From assembly GCA_000497125.2 (NCBI GenBank), contig CM035322.1:1536001-1600000 (forward strand): a stretch of DNA of 64,000 bases, given 5' to 3'. The notes under the pieces are model-generated. The model was given only the letters and a program-made list of their open reading frames with translations. It searched no databases and was not told the DNA's origin. The DNA is from Spironucleus salmonicida. Lineage: Eukaryota > Fornicata > Diplomonadida > Hexamitidae. Numbering within the stretch: position 1 is the stretch's first letter; the number at the start of each line of letters is the position of its first letter. Made by a program: the position numbers and the translations under genes. This document shows, piece after piece, positions 10,458 to 25,600 of the stretch.

Positions 10458-12392
10458 TCACTCGGGGCATAAATTATCACATGCTGTTTTTAACACTTAA
10501 GTTTTTGCCTTCTTGAATAGTTTGTGATTAGAATCATTGACACTATACTTTTTATTTCTGTATGCACGGTTTAGTATTATTACTATTGCTACCACAATTA
10601 TAATTATAGCAGCAACAACCCCGATGGAAACGCTTATCACCATAGTACTGCTAGACCTATTATTGGAGCAGAGTTTTGGATCTTCCTCACAATTAATACA
10701 TTGTCCGTTTATATTCTCCATTCCATCGATACAAGTATCACATGAATTTTTATTACATTTTATACAGTTTTTGATTAATGTGCTACCACAATTACAAGAT
10801 TCCCCTAGGTTTAAATCTTAGCAATCAACACACTTTTTATTTTAAACACCCATTGACTAAATACACATATCACAACCATCAGCACCACATTCAATGCAAT
10901 TTTTAGTTGGGGTGTCTCTACATTAACACTACTAGTCCTTTGGCTGATCGCTATTACATTTATAGCATTATTTATTGTTAAGGTAATACCCGACATTGCA
11001 TTGTGTACAATTATCAGGAGTCTAATTGCACTAAGAACAGTTTTATTCACAGTTCTAGCAAGTATTTATCATATTATCCGATCCTTGTATGCATATTTTT
11101 CCAGAACCACAGTTACTATCATCTTAGCATTCATCCTTTTAACAAGTTTTGCCTACTAGTTTGAAATTTATTTAACAGGTCTTACAGCTATTTCCTGCGC
11201 ATTTGATACAATTTTCTAATAACTAAGTACCACACTAGCATTTTTAATTGATTGACATAGACCCAGAACAATAATGACACGTATTGAAGTCTGTTAAATA
11301 GTAAGTATCTTCGCATTAAGAACACTGACCTGAATGATCAGCCTTATCACAATGGTCAGGATTTCTAGTACAAGCTTTCTGAGAATTTAAGAAGTATCCT
11401 TCTATACACTTTGTGCACTCATGCATGGATGTGCATTCTGAACATGTCGATATACAGTTTTCGCATTTGTTTAATTCTCTGTCATGCTTAACACAGAATT
11501 TTCCAATACCGCAAAATTCATTATTGTTGCATTCTTATTGCGTACACTAGCCTTTAAGAGGCTTTTATCCTCCAATACAATTTAAGCATTGATTACCTTC
11601 GCACTAAATACAATTTTCTATCTTGTTCTCCTAACATTAACACTTTTGACCTTCTATCATATTCTTATCGCATGGTGTACATTACCTATCTTTATTGACA
11701 TATGAACTATGTTGGCATTATATGCAGACCTTATTATCCTCACACTTGTCACAATTATCAATACAAGATAAGCATTTATTGTAACCAAGGCTTTGCGTTG
11801 CACAGAATTGACCCTAACTGCACTCTGAGGATGAAAGACAATATGAAGAGCATTCTCCATTAATAAGAATATATCCATGAGTACATAAAACACACGTTGT
11901 ATCCTTACATGTAGCACAACCTTCTATTAAATGATTATCACAGTTACAAGCTAGAGGTTTGGTCATATCCTAAGAGCAGGGAACACACCAATTTCCTGGT
12001 ACCAAAACATATCCAGATTTACATGTTTGGCAAGTACTACTAGAACTACATTATTCACACCTTTCTGGACACTATTTACATATATTATCTTCAAGGAAAT
12101 ATCCATGTTCACAAAAGTCGCATACTTTCTCAGATTGGCATCCTTTACAGTTGCTTGAACATTCTATACACCTACCGTTAATAAGACTAAATTATCTCGA
12201 GCATGCTGCACATTTTTTACCGTCACACTTAGCACAATGTGGAATATATACCTTTTCGCATTAGCACTAACCATAAATTGACATATCGTAACCACATGGC
12301 AGACAGTCTTCTGGGTAAGGTCCAACATATGGGCTACAGTAGTATCCAGTTAGACACCTAGTATTTTCATATGCACATGAATTTGCTCCCAT
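10458..12392 (-). CDS. Cysteine-rich CxxC-repeat type I membrane protein, 644 aa
   Basis: ATG 12392-12390, TGA 10458-10460. About 570 residues of extracellular-type sequence are packed with CxxC pairs and furin-like/VSP-like modules, for example CQTCKSGYVLVPGNWCVPC, CVLCTHGYILINGEC and CTKCIEGYFLN. Then comes one hydrophobic segment, VISVSIGVVAAIIIIVVAIV (about residues 585-607), with basic flanking residues and a short cytoplasmic tail ending CDNLCPE. This layout is that of diplomonad cysteine-rich membrane proteins, relatives of Giardia variant surface proteins, found on the cell surface or in the secretory pathway. Unlike Giardia VSPs the tail lacks CRGKA. No signal peptide is visible after either in-frame ATG (12392 or 12470), so the 5' end may be truncated or targeting may be unusual. 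Confidence 0.86.
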
Positions 12393-13275
12393 TTTATAAG
12401 GAAACCAAATTCTGTATATTAATTATTTAGGGATTTAGTAAACAATGTTTCCTGATATATATTTACTCATTATAAATTCTATCACAATATAACTTATAAT
12501 AAGTTTTTGTATTCTACTAAGTTAATATAAATGAAAACTAATACATATTTAGACTAAAGCAATAACTTATTATAATAAATATTAAATATTTAAGTTAAAT
12601 AACAATAATTGTTATATTTAAATAATAATAATCTGAGTTTATTTATAATATAATAGCAAGTTCTTAAAATAGATTTGCTAAATTTCATAGCAGAGTTTTT
12701 TTAAAAATTATTATTCAACAACTTATTTGGTTTATATTATTTATAATTAATCTAGCATTCTACATATAAATTAAAAATAAAATTATATATTATAAATAAC
12801 AGGACAGTTATTAAAATTTAATTATATTTTTCAATATAATGATATTAATAAGGAATTGTCAAAATGGATACTACCTGCCAAGTAATAATCTTTTATTAAT
12901 ATCCTGCTGAACCTAGTATGAATTCTTAAAGTTGATACGATAACTACCATTTTACTGGTGTTGAAGCATAATTTTGATAACTTATAGGTTTATGTAACAG
13001 AAAATATTTATGAATTTTGTAAGAAAATTAATTTACTATTGCATGTTACCAATTAGATTTTTAATGAGGCTTAATATTACTATTTGGACTGAAAATAGTT
13101 AAAGAAACTTGAATTATTTTAATATCTGGTAAAAATATCACTTTTAAAGATTTTTTTAAATTATATAAGCAGCTTTTTTAATATGATTTTTTTAGTGCGC
13201 TATTTAAAGTAAGATTAGCTATTATTAAGTAACTCATTGTGTTATTTATTTAAGATATGATAAATTTATGAAATA
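12393..13275. other. AT-rich region with short broken coding-like fragments
   Basis: Very AT-rich. On the plus strand from 12865 short segments such as MDTTCQVIIFYQYP and NLQVYVTENIYEFCKKINLL lie in different frames separated by TGA. They may be remains of a small decayed gene, but no family match was found. Confidence 0.25.
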
Positions 13276-13464
13276 ATGGCTTAAATATTAGAAGATACTT
13301 ATTTTGTATCTTTTGTTTAAGTAAAAGGAGTACAGAATGATTATATTAATAAGTGCAGAAAAAGTAAACTGTACAATTTTTTACAGTAATATTGCAAATA
13401 TGATGCTTACTAGTTTAATATTGATGTACTAGTGATAAGTATAACTATCTAGATACGTTTATGA
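13276..13464 (+). CDS. Possible 62-aa ORF
   Basis: ATG 13276 to TGA 13462. The product begins MAQILEDTYFVSFVQVKGVQ and has a basic middle (CRKSKLYNFLQQYCKYD). It may be the last piece of the decayed gene just upstream. Chance is a serious alternative because TGA is the only stop. Confidence 0.22.
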
Positions 13465-13649
13465 TTATCAACTAAAACTTATATTAAAAATCGTAAAAAT
13501 AAATCTGTTTAATATAATAGACTTTGAGAAAGTACCATAACGTCTACAATATCTGAAGTATTTTAGATAATTTGAATATAAAGTATAAATAACAGTGAAT
13601 TTTTTAACATACGAATAAGAACTAATAAAATATAAAATTTTATATCTGG

Positions 13650-16600
13650 TCAGACAAATCTTACTCCAAAATAAGGTGCTTTTAGCATCCATTCTTTATC
13701 AGCGAATTTTGTTCGATTGCGCAACATCACAAAAGGTCGTACATAACCTCCAATTTTCAATGGAATTGCTAAAAACCCATTCGGGATACGTAGTTTCTTA
13801 GCATTAGCAGCTGAGCCAGATTTTAGTTTATTAAGATTACGCTCATAATCATCATCGTTTTCCTGAACTAATGCAATACTCGCAAAGAGTGGCATAAAGG
13901 GTCTATAACCTTGTCTTATTTCTGGCGTAACATCACATATAGTGTCCGCTTCTAGATCATACGCAGCACCAAATAACTCAAAATTAAGAATTTTGATATA
14001 AAAAGGTTATTTTTAGTTAGCAGTTTTTGGTAAAATTTCAACTGAACCATCCGAGTTTACAATTCCTTGAGATGTCGGAGGGGCTAAGGTTACGATAAGA
14101 CGAAGTTTATAGAATGGCACACAGAGTTATGTAGCCTGCGAAACTAGTAGATAATTCAAAATATCACCTAAAATCGGATAATAGGTTAGAGCAGAAATTT
14201 CCCAATATGTTATACGATTGACAAATGATAACTGATCATATATTCCTTTTTCAGTGATGTTCTGTTTTAAGTAATGTGGAATTAAGTTATTTATGAGGTT
14301 TGCTGGATTCTGGTAATGGCTGTGAACAGTAAACGTCAAATTATGAAATTGTTTAATAGACTGGATATAAATACGCAGTGCCGGCGGCATCTCATTTAAA
14401 TCTGACTAAATAAGGTCCTTTTTTTCATGTTATTGTTCAGAATGTGAGTTTATGATTTTCTGAATTTATGATTACGTGAAGGCGGAGCGAATATTCTAAG
14501 CCAGATGCGATTAAGATAATGTAGATGGTATTTTGTCCTGATTTATGTTTGAAATTATGTCCTCATTCGTGTTAGAGATAGATTGTAAAAGGTTTAAAAC
14601 CTAATTTATATCAATAAGCTTTTTAACGTTACTTAATTTTTTGAGGGAAGTTTATTGAACTGATTTTACTTGCACATGACGATATTTAGGGAAAAATTCG
14701 TTCTAAATGCTCTTTTTAAGCTAATCAATATTTATGGTATCGGGGTCAATTTAATTATCTTTATTCGAATCTTAAATTAATGCTTCTACAAAACGATCTG
14801 TGAATGTTAAATCTTAATTATTCGATTTTACTCGTTATATATCAACAAATTCCTGTGTTCGCGAATTTGATCCTTCTAAATCACTACATTTGCTATCTGA
14901 CTATTCAATAGAGTATTCTTCACATATATTGTTCTATTATTTACTATCATCAGTATTGATTGAGCTCTTATTATAGCTAGAAGTCTACGTAAATTGAAGT
15001 CTCATAATAGCTTCAAAATTACTTGTATTTCCAAGTGAAAGTTATCTTAGTGAATTAGATAACTAGTGTTCAAAGCTAACCAAAATTTTATCATTGGTAT
15101 CTATACTCGGCTGTGACAATATTGATAAATCAACTGACATCGATGGAAGGTTTTCTTCATCATTTTAAGATATTTATGCGTTCGAAATATTTAGATTAAT
15201 GATATAGTTAAGACATGAAATAAAATAGAAATCGTAAACTGTCAGGTTAGGTTTTGACATTAAAATAGCATATTTAAGAAATAAATGAGAAATTCCCTGT
15301 AATGATGGCTTTTATTATGATTTATTCAAGATTTAGTTGTTTTCACGATTTAAGATTTTGTTCGCCATTTACGAATATCTATTAAATAATACTATTCCGG
15401 CTAGGCTAAAATAATGTGCATATGCTCTATCTATTTAGTTTTAATTTTATAAATAGCAGAAATGAGCATTTACTGAATCCACTAAATAACCGAAACTTTA
15501 TCTACACAAAAAGATTTGATTATCATTAATCTAATCTTCTGGACAGCAGTTCATCTACTCAGCGAAATAGTTTGATGGAATGAAAACGAAAACTGGGAAC
15601 ATAGGAGTACCACGATGAATAGAATTCTTACGCTTTACCATCAGTTCAGTAAGTTGCTTTGCAGATTATGAAAAATTAGATTTTTAGTCTAATTAAACAT
15701 AAGTAGCATAATTTGAAAGATCAGTCATCGATGGTATTCGGTTCATAATTTTTTATTTAGTAATAACTTCTAGTTCTTTATCACTATAATGTATTGCATG
15801 TAAAAATTCTAAAATTTCGATCGCGGCGATATTTCTATCATAAAATACAAAAACTACAGGCATTGGTGCAGTATCCCCTTTACTTGAATATGAATTTAAT
15901 TGTATTTATTAATATTATGCTAGTTAACGGAATACACGCTGTCCAATGTCACCTAATGAAAGCAGCGATTCTGAAACCAAATCAGAATCTAGTTTGACAT
16001 GTTCTTAAGGGTAAAATACACCACATTGTTCAAAAAGAAGTGAAAAGGGGATCTGTAAGCAACCAAATAGCCGTTCTTTCAGTGATTTAAGCTGAGATAA
16101 GTTTGAAATTACTGATGTTTGAGATGATTTCGTATTTTATACATACTTTAATAAATCTTTCGGCGTAACACCCAAATATGGATTAAGAACGGTACTAATA
16201 AGGTCAAAACTCTCTACAACTTATGTTTAGTCTTGACCTAGAATTAGTAATTATAAGAGAAGCAATATTGAATTTGTTGGAAGATCCATATTAAATGGGA
16301 GCTATGCAAGCTAATCTGAGGTGATGTCTGGATCCATTTTGTTCTATAGTAATTGAAGTGTTCCATTATTTTGAAGAATTTTGAAAATCGAAGCGCTAAT
16401 TGGGTTTCCTGAACCTGCTTAGTTAATAAAATACTTAAGAATCGTCTAGAAAGGTAGTCGTGATTCAGATAATGCAGCAATAGTAGAGTGATGAAGATTA
16501 ATCCAATTAACTGAGTCCGTAATTAAAGGGCTGTACTTTGCAATTCCTAAAATCCAAAGCCATGTCATTGACATTTTTTGGGAAAGAAGCATATCTTACG

Positions 16601-19600
16601 GAATAATTTATTCAAAATGAGAAATAATTGGTTATGGCCCTTATGAAGGATATAAATCTTTTATATAACAAGCTAGTAAGGAATATAAAATCAAATCAAT
16701 ATGTGTTTATTAGTTTTACTACAAAACTTGGGTCATTAAAAATAATACAGATACATTATCTTTTAAGGATGTTTAGGCTAATACTAATGGATTTTCAGAA
16801 TTTTAATTTGAAATAACACCCAAGACGATTAAGAATGAAAAACTAGCTAGATAATAATATGGTAAGCAATGTTCAATATGCAGTAATGGGAAAATTCTTT
16901 ACAATAATATAGGGAGTATAATTTTAGATAATTTTCCAGAAACTTATCTAGAGTCAGTCTAAATCACAAAAATTAATGCTTATTTAAGTGTTATTTGCTC
17001 TTTTCCCAAAGATTTTTTAGCAATTTCTAAAACATCTTTATTTAAGTAATCATTAATTTCAGAAGATATACTTTATTACAAAGTTTTTAAGAAATCATTA
17101 TTACTATATGCCATGAAAGGTGCATGATAGGATGAAATTTCAAAAAATATATCTGTAACAAATGAAATTGCCTAAGCAATCCAATCTGCTATCTAATTTC
17201 CATTTGTAGCCACTAGCTAATGATATGTTAGGGTTTCTATAATTGATTAGTCTTCTAATTAAATAGATAAGAGTTTCTAATATTAAATAAACTCTTATTA
17301 GATTGAACTATAAGCTGATTCTATAAACTATTATAGAATAGTAGTATTATTTTTATTATTTATTACAGAAACAAGTTATGCTACATTTAGAATTGTCTAT
17401 GGCATGCTTTAGATACTTATAATTTACTATGCTATCGCTTAATCAATGTTTTCAATCAAAAGATTTTTATTGCCTGGTATTTAGCAAAATTAAACATGTA
17501 AATAAGATTTTAATTATGATATAAAATTAATAAAACATATATTTCGTAAAAACGATGTTCTATAACGATTTTCTGTTTACTGTCGTAAGGAAAAATCAAA
17601 TCCAAAAATAGACTGTACCACTAAATCTTATAATATATATTTTTAAGTGTTTTTTTATAACACAGATTATGCATGAATAATTGCAGTTTTATCGTAAAAG
17701 TCTTAAATATAAATCTTCAGATCTTTTACAGCTTCTTCATAAGATGCATCATTTACTAACGAAAATACAAACTAATATTCATGTAATGGTTGAAGCAAAA
17801 CAACAGATAAAGCACCAATTACAATTTAAGATCTTTTCTAAGATGTTTTACGATTTTTCAATAAAAGTAATTTATTAATTATAATTTTAGACTCTTAATC
17901 AATTTTATTACTACCGAAATTCTAGAATAATAAAATACTAAGCGTTGATTCTAGTGCTCGACATATTATACTTTATAATGATTTAACTGGTAGCTCTAAG
18001 TTTATTATTTGAATATAATTATAACAGTGAATGTAATGCTGGTTAATAACATGATTCTCGCTTGCTAGATACTTATTTTAGACTAAGTCCTCATACGTAT
18101 CTGAATAGCTGAACGTATTTCCAGTTTTTAGTTGAAGAAGTAGCTCCAAATACAAAGCAACAGAAATAGCTAAACTTTAATCTACTATAAATGTATTAAT
18201 CTCCATTTTCCAGTATAAACTACACGCATAAACAGCTTTATATGCAAAATCACCAGGAACCCAAGAAATATTTTAAAGCTTCAATACAAATGTAATAGGA
18301 ATGTCCATACTTAAGAATTCTAATATATTATTTAAAAGCATACCCTCTTCTTCTTTGGCTAATAAAGCTAGTACACGCTTATTATCATTATTTTCCTTAA
18401 TCAAACTAATTTAAATTGACTATTACTTCATTGTAGCACATACACATTATGCGAATTAATCTTTGTAGTTAACTTCTGCTAGATCAGCGAATTCTCCTGA
18501 AAGTATAGCCTTTTCGCAAATTTGGCTTGTGATATTGCCAGAAATACCGAAAACTAAATATGCTGTCGTTGCAACTGCGTCAAAGATAGCAGATTTTGCA
18601 AAGTGTGTTATAAGTTTAAAAGATTGCTTAGATGCATCAATGATAGTGAATAACAAATCCCGAATCTGTGCCATTTCTGCTATTGATATTTATAGAGATG
18701 CGTTTGCTGACTGCTCAGACTAGGCAATAAGATTTATATTTTTCTAAAATTCATCAAAATTAAAAAATTGCATTTCTAAATGTTTTTTAGTTGTGTTAGA
18801 TGGTCCTGCAAGAAGCTCAAAAAGACGAAAAGATGAGAAAAGAGAATTAATTTATTAAACATAGCTTTAACATTTTTAAAGGATAATATTGCATAGATTT
18901 GATGCCAGCTTGGAAAATTAAACTAATGATATATTTGCATATTTTGAATGTAAAGAACACCATTAATAAATAGAAATAACAGATATGCCAAATTATGTAA
19001 AAGTTACGTTCCAATTTAATTGTAGGCGAGTTGGAAGATCAATTTTATTAGGTAAATAACACCCTGACATTACATAAGTTCCAAGGAAATCTATATGTTT
19101 AAATATGAGCATATTTGACTGCGCCTTTATGAATTTCTAAGAATCTATATTTATTTATGTAATTTTTTGTTCTTATATTTGTTTTATTTTATTATCATGG
19201 TTAGTATTGATATCTAGAGTAACTTCTTATATTTTTTCTTATTAGTATTCGTTCGCTAAAGTAAAATTATTAATTTGATGTAAGTTTTTCACGATTTCAT
19301 ATACAGGGGATTTACAGGTACCAATTGTTTAAACTTTCTAGACTGAATTATACTCATATTCTTTGGTGAATGGTTAATCGTCGATAATCAAAATGCTTAA
19401 ATTTGCAGCTAAAAGAGCAGCAATGGTAGTCCTATCAATTAAACAAGGTAAATTATAGGATTATGAAACTATGATGGCTAAGCTAGATAGTTCTTCGTTT
19501 GAAAATAAGCCTTCCATAGGGCATTATGATTCAGTACTATAAGTTATATAGTTAAGAAGCATTAAATTTTCAGGTGATAACTTTTCCATCAAAGATTTTG

Positions 19601-22600
19601 GTGAAATAATGCAGACTTAATGAGGTTCCATGGTGAATTTACATACTAACTATTCTTATTTATCAATTTAATCGTCTTCTTAATGTTGTACATTAAATAT
19701 ATCTTTTTCATCTTAAGAACCATACATATTTACAATTTATCTCTAGAAATCATCAGCTACGCTGATCTAGAATGGAACTCTATTTATTTATCTTCTACCT
19801 GATAAAATAACATCATTAGGCATTTTTTATGCAAATGTACTATTTATATCAAACCGCGATTTTAATCCAGGTTATGGTAATACATATATAGGATTAATTC
19901 CGAGTGCATACGCAAATGCAATTCTACAGATCAAATATAACGCTATGAAATCTTAACACTCAACTTATCCATGGTCAAGTATAGACTATTTTAGCTCATC
20001 AATTATATTCACGTCTTTAGATTTTGAATTATGTTTAATTTTCTAAGTATTAGTAGTATCTAATGCACTAAATAAACTATTTAATTCAAATAAAACTTTC
20101 GGTTGTTTACTGTAATTTACTTTAGATGAAGTGCTACTACTAACACTTTCATGTAGTGATCCACCATTAATTGAGTCGGTATCAGTGTCACTTTCTGTAT
20201 CTTTTTTGTGCGCTAAGTCTGAAATTAAACTAAAATTATTTTGATTTACAATATTATAACCGCCTAATGATGAAAATACTTCTACTGCCTGAGAATAACC
20301 CTTGCTAGTAACATTTTCAAAAATAATTTTACATTTTGGAACTTTAATACCTATTAAATCGGCTAATGCGAAACCACTAAAACTACTTGATATATCTTAT
20401 TATGTATTTTCAGCTTCAAAGTTATCATCTTCATCTAATTCCTTAATAGTAAAATTAGTCCCATACAATTTATTAGAATGATGCAGCACTTTTTAATATT
20501 ATTAGGATGCTAAAGTTAACAAATAGTAAAATACAGAATTATAACTATCTTATGCCTTGGCACCAGTTGGGTAAACTATTGATGATGAATCTGAAGAGTA
20601 TTTTTAAAGAATGTTAATTATAGCTACAAAAGTTTCTTTTTGTTATTGAATATTCAAATAACACTCAAAAATCCTAGAAAATACTATAGGATCAATTCCA
20701 TTTCCAAATAATGAATATGTTTTAACAATGCGTGAAAATAATAAAGGATTAGACTGAGTATATCTGAAAGCAAATAGAAATTGTTCATCTTGGATATTTA
20801 ACTCTGCAATATAAGTATTGCATGTCTAAATATGTAAACATTATTAGTGTTTAAACTACTAGTATATCTGCTTCTAAAGTAATTTATGCTTAGATTCCTT
20901 TTGATCATCATCAATAAATTCTAATGATTTTTACAAAATTTATTTCTCCCATGATGGGATAAATTGAGAATTTGCTTTGATAATTAAGGTAGAATCTTCC
21001 CATGGATTCTCTGTTTTATTGTCACCTAGATATTTAAGGATAGACAGAGTGGCTAATTTTTCTGCAACTGCAATCATTGTCGTTTAATTAATATCCGATC
21101 TATTTCTTAATGCAATAAATAAGCCATGTATATTACCTCTACAAAGTTCATTGTCTAATGACTGGCTCATTTTGTATAATATTTCATCTTAGTTTTAATC
21201 AATAGCTAGACTAATAATACCGTTATGTAAAGTATATTGGTAAGTTAGATACATTTTTTCAAAAAGGCCAAACGAGTTTACAAGTTATGTTGGTAAGGCA
21301 GACTTAATTAAGCATATGCCTTTAGCAAATTATTTTTACCATTAAGGAGTTTCTTATGGCCAAAAACTTTGCGCAAGATCCTCTATAAATTATTCTTTAA
21401 ATGGTGGCATAGATATTTTAACTAATGGGGTATCATATAAAAATGGTTAATCTTTAACTTCTACAATTAAACTCATATCTTAGAATTATAATAATCCATT
21501 ATAAGCAAAATTAGATCCCATAATTTGTTAATAAGAAGAGGAATCAAAAGAGTGATCACGTAACAATAGTGGAAAAGATTGATCAAAACCAGTAACGAGT
21601 GCTTCTGACATATTTATATGAAAAGAAGGGTAAGATAGTTATTTAAATTTTAATATCTTTCTGTTGTCATATTCAATTTTTTAATTATACTAAATATCAT
21701 AATATGACTAGATATCTTCGATATTAAATGATTGTAATAATGATTTCATTACCATAGCTAATTCTTACTTTGATTTTGAGTCCTAAATAAAAACTTACTA
21801 AGTTTCAACAATTTCACGAACAACCAACTTACATATCTCAATTAATGTCGTCTTGCCAGAATTTCTAATACCATATATCAAAATACTAAAGGGTGATAAC
21901 ATGAACTATGATAAAAACTAAATTATTGCTGACCTATGTTTATCTATTGTTAATATTACACCATTCTTAGATAATCTCTAAATCGATATCTGTTTTGGAA
22001 CATTAATGATAGGAGGATCAAAAATAGGCTTTTGAACCTTAGAATAATCTTCTTTCTATTAATTATTAATTTAATCGGTCATTACTGAAGATAATTTTGA
22101 AAATTATTCTTTTTCGTACTAGAATAAACTGTCTTAATAATTAGACTAATACTCATATGTGTCTATTGATTATGACAAAATTAATTCTTCTGCTATTTGC
22201 CTATCAGTTTTTGTTGTAACAGATGATAAAAAGCCTTACCCCAACATAAAATCCATAAATAACGAATTGTTTGTGGTTTTATTATACCAGATATATTAAA
22301 ATTAGTTATAAACTGATTCTACTTTTGGCAAGACCTCAGATACCTTTTTAAATTAAATTTTAATCTAATTTATACAATACTCCCTAGATACCACAAAATC
22401 TCTTTCAAATAAAAGATTTGGATCAGCAGATAATATATTTTAAAACTGTTATTTGTAGATATCCTAACTATTTGTATCTAAATGACACATAACACCGATA
22501 ATGTAAATTAAATTATCAAATAAATGTTTATTTTAAATAAATGTCTATTAAAATTCATCTAATTGGTTAGTAAAATTTTTATACATTTTTGTGATTTTTT

Positions 22601-25600
22601 CTTCGAAATACTACTTCTTTGAATCAAAAATATCCCATTTTCCATTATTAACTACTATTAAATAATAGTTATATATTGAAGACCATACACCTGAAACAAT
22701 AACTTAAATAATAGTTTAAATTGATTCGGCATTACTATCAATATCAAAATAATACTTTTATAACCATTCAAAATTTAATGTGTACACTTATGATCCTAAA
22801 TTACCTATTCCTTGCGAATGCTTTGAAATCGCTTACCTTTGTTTAGCCAATGCTGTATAAACAGAAATATTTGCTTTGGTACTAGATTATCGTATAGCTT
22901 ATGTTCGTTCATAATTTTCTATCTCATTATTGAATGAAACATCTGTCAAATATGTACAAGGCTGCGCAAGATTATTATATTCCATTTACGTTTGCAATCT
23001 CATACGATCGTATATTCCAATATTATTTTCTAGCTTATTAAATAATCCTGATAAGTCCGTACCTTATAAATTATCATTAATAAAGTGCTTTAATTCTTCC
23101 TACACTTTCAACTCAGTTTCGATAATTGATTAAACGATAGTATCACCATTTCCTTCTTATCTTTTCTTTAAATTGATTGAAATTGGTTTAATAATATCAT
23201 ATACTCCATATTTATATAACATAGACTGAATCATAACTCTATGGAGAATTGACTCTTCAATGGTGTTTTGATATGAAAACTATTAATTAAGTAGATTATA
23301 TACAACATATATTATTTATGAGAATAATGTTTCTAATAAATATTATTTCATAATTCGCAATTGTTCTTTATGAATATTAATTTTATCATAATACATTTTT
23401 GCTCTATATTTTTATTTTAATAATTCTGTCATTGTGATTTAAACTTATTTGCTATGAAATTACTTAAATAGACTATTCTCTCTATATTCTGTTAGACTAA
23501 ATTAATCTAATGAAATTTATTTAGCAATAAAAGTTTACTTCAAGGATATCTGATCTGTGTTCGGCAATAATAAAAATATAGATGTCATAAGTTAGATAGC
23601 TGGAAATTCTAAACATTACTTTAATATAATATGATCTACAAGCAATATCATTTAGGGAATTTTTGGAAAGTCGTTTTGCCTATAGCAATATTAAGATTCA
23701 CTTGATGTAAACACAACAGGGCACCAAAATGATATGATGTATTCAATTAAATCTTAAAACAATTCAATCGATAATATATTGATAATAATTAGCTAGTTTT
23801 TATCTTCAGAAAAAGAAAATCCATTTAATAGTGATTATAACGTTTATGAATCACAGATCCAATGTTACTTAATATTTAAAATACCACACACAGTATTAAA
23901 GAAACTTTTAGCATATAAAATTTATGGGCAAACTACCATTAATGGTTTCTTTTATCTTAAAGCCAGTCTCATAAGTTAAAAGTCAGTAGCTGTCATTAAA
24001 CTTGTACTATATAAACATGAAATGGATTGAATTCCTGATTAAAATGATTAAATCATTTGCTATCTTAGATGTTTCTAGTAAAACTCATCAAAACTAATTT
24101 TCTTATCAAAACTTGGCAATTAAATTGACAGTTCTTTTAAAATAGATTATTAAAATATAAATGCATCTTTAGCCATACTAACCAGCATTTAAGTTTCATT
24201 TTTTTGAAGACCAAAGGATGCAGAAATTTGATTAGCTATTAACTAAGTAAACTCAGCATTATCTTTATTATTGAAGACAACGGCAGGTAATTATCTTATA
24301 AGATAAAACAGTAAAAATGACGCAATAGAAACTGTTTTATTACTGTCAGTTACTTCTAATATACCTGGTAACTAATGAAGAAGAAATTTGGGGGCCAAAC
24401 TACCTAGTTATCCCAAAAATCCAGCTACTTCGAAGAAACTTCTACCATGAACAGCAGATAATTTTTCAAAATGAAGACTAGGATTCTCATATTCAACTGA
24501 TATGATCTATTTATATGAAAATAATTTTATGAAGGTGTTTGCAATTTCACTTGGTGAGGAAACAACTTAAGTTTAATTAGTACCAAATTTACCTTTAACT
24601 GTTCTGGCAGTCTATTATGATTCTGAATTATCTGTTTATGAATTTTCATTTTACGATAGAAATTCTGAGCTCTCGATACAAAATGTTTATGAAGTTTCTA
24701 CTTTATTAAGATCTAATTCTATATTGGCATTTTATTAATTTTTAGGAACATGAATAAATACTTCCGATTACACAGTTGAAATAAGATGAGGCAAAACAAA
24801 AATTATAGAACCTATATCTGAAAAATCTTCTATCGATGCGTTTTTAAGCGAAATAGGAGCACCTTATTCAATTATTTGTTATTCAGACAATGAGGTATCA
24901 ACATAAGGGTATAATATGCCTTCTAATTAACCTCTTCTTACACGAACAGATTCACATAAGGTAACTAATGACATTTATAATGTCCCAGAAAGATATTCAG
25001 AACCATAAATGACTACTATAGCACCAGATATTAGATGTGCAGAAATTTCTTTAATGTTTCTAGCAAATGTTGATTCTGATATGCTTATATTAATGTATTT
25101 TCTTAATAAAAATTATGAATACTACTATACAATGATACTTATATCATTGGCATTGTAAAACCTATACTATGAACTAAACAAAAATATAGGAAGACGTTGA
25201 TTATAACCTTAAATCATATCGTTTATAATATTATATTATTATACTTATAATTTTTCAAAAGTATTATGAGCAGATGATGCTCCAAGCCAATAAGTGCCAG
25301 TTTTTGCAATACAATTACCATTGGATGTGGATACAAAAATTTAATTACTAAATTATTCATAATATAATAAGGGAAAATTAACCTAAGTATTACCTAATAG
25401 AGCTGTTAAAGATAAATCTTAAGGTTAATCTTCCGGTTAACACACATTTTCATCACCTTCCTATTCAATCTAGTCCTATTCGACTATGGTCATTTATTAT
25501 TTTTTCAAATACTGCTTAGTTTTAAATTTAACTTCTTGTTCTAATTTTTCAAAAAGTGTTATATATTCATCGACTATGGTGTTAAATTTTTAAACAAAAA

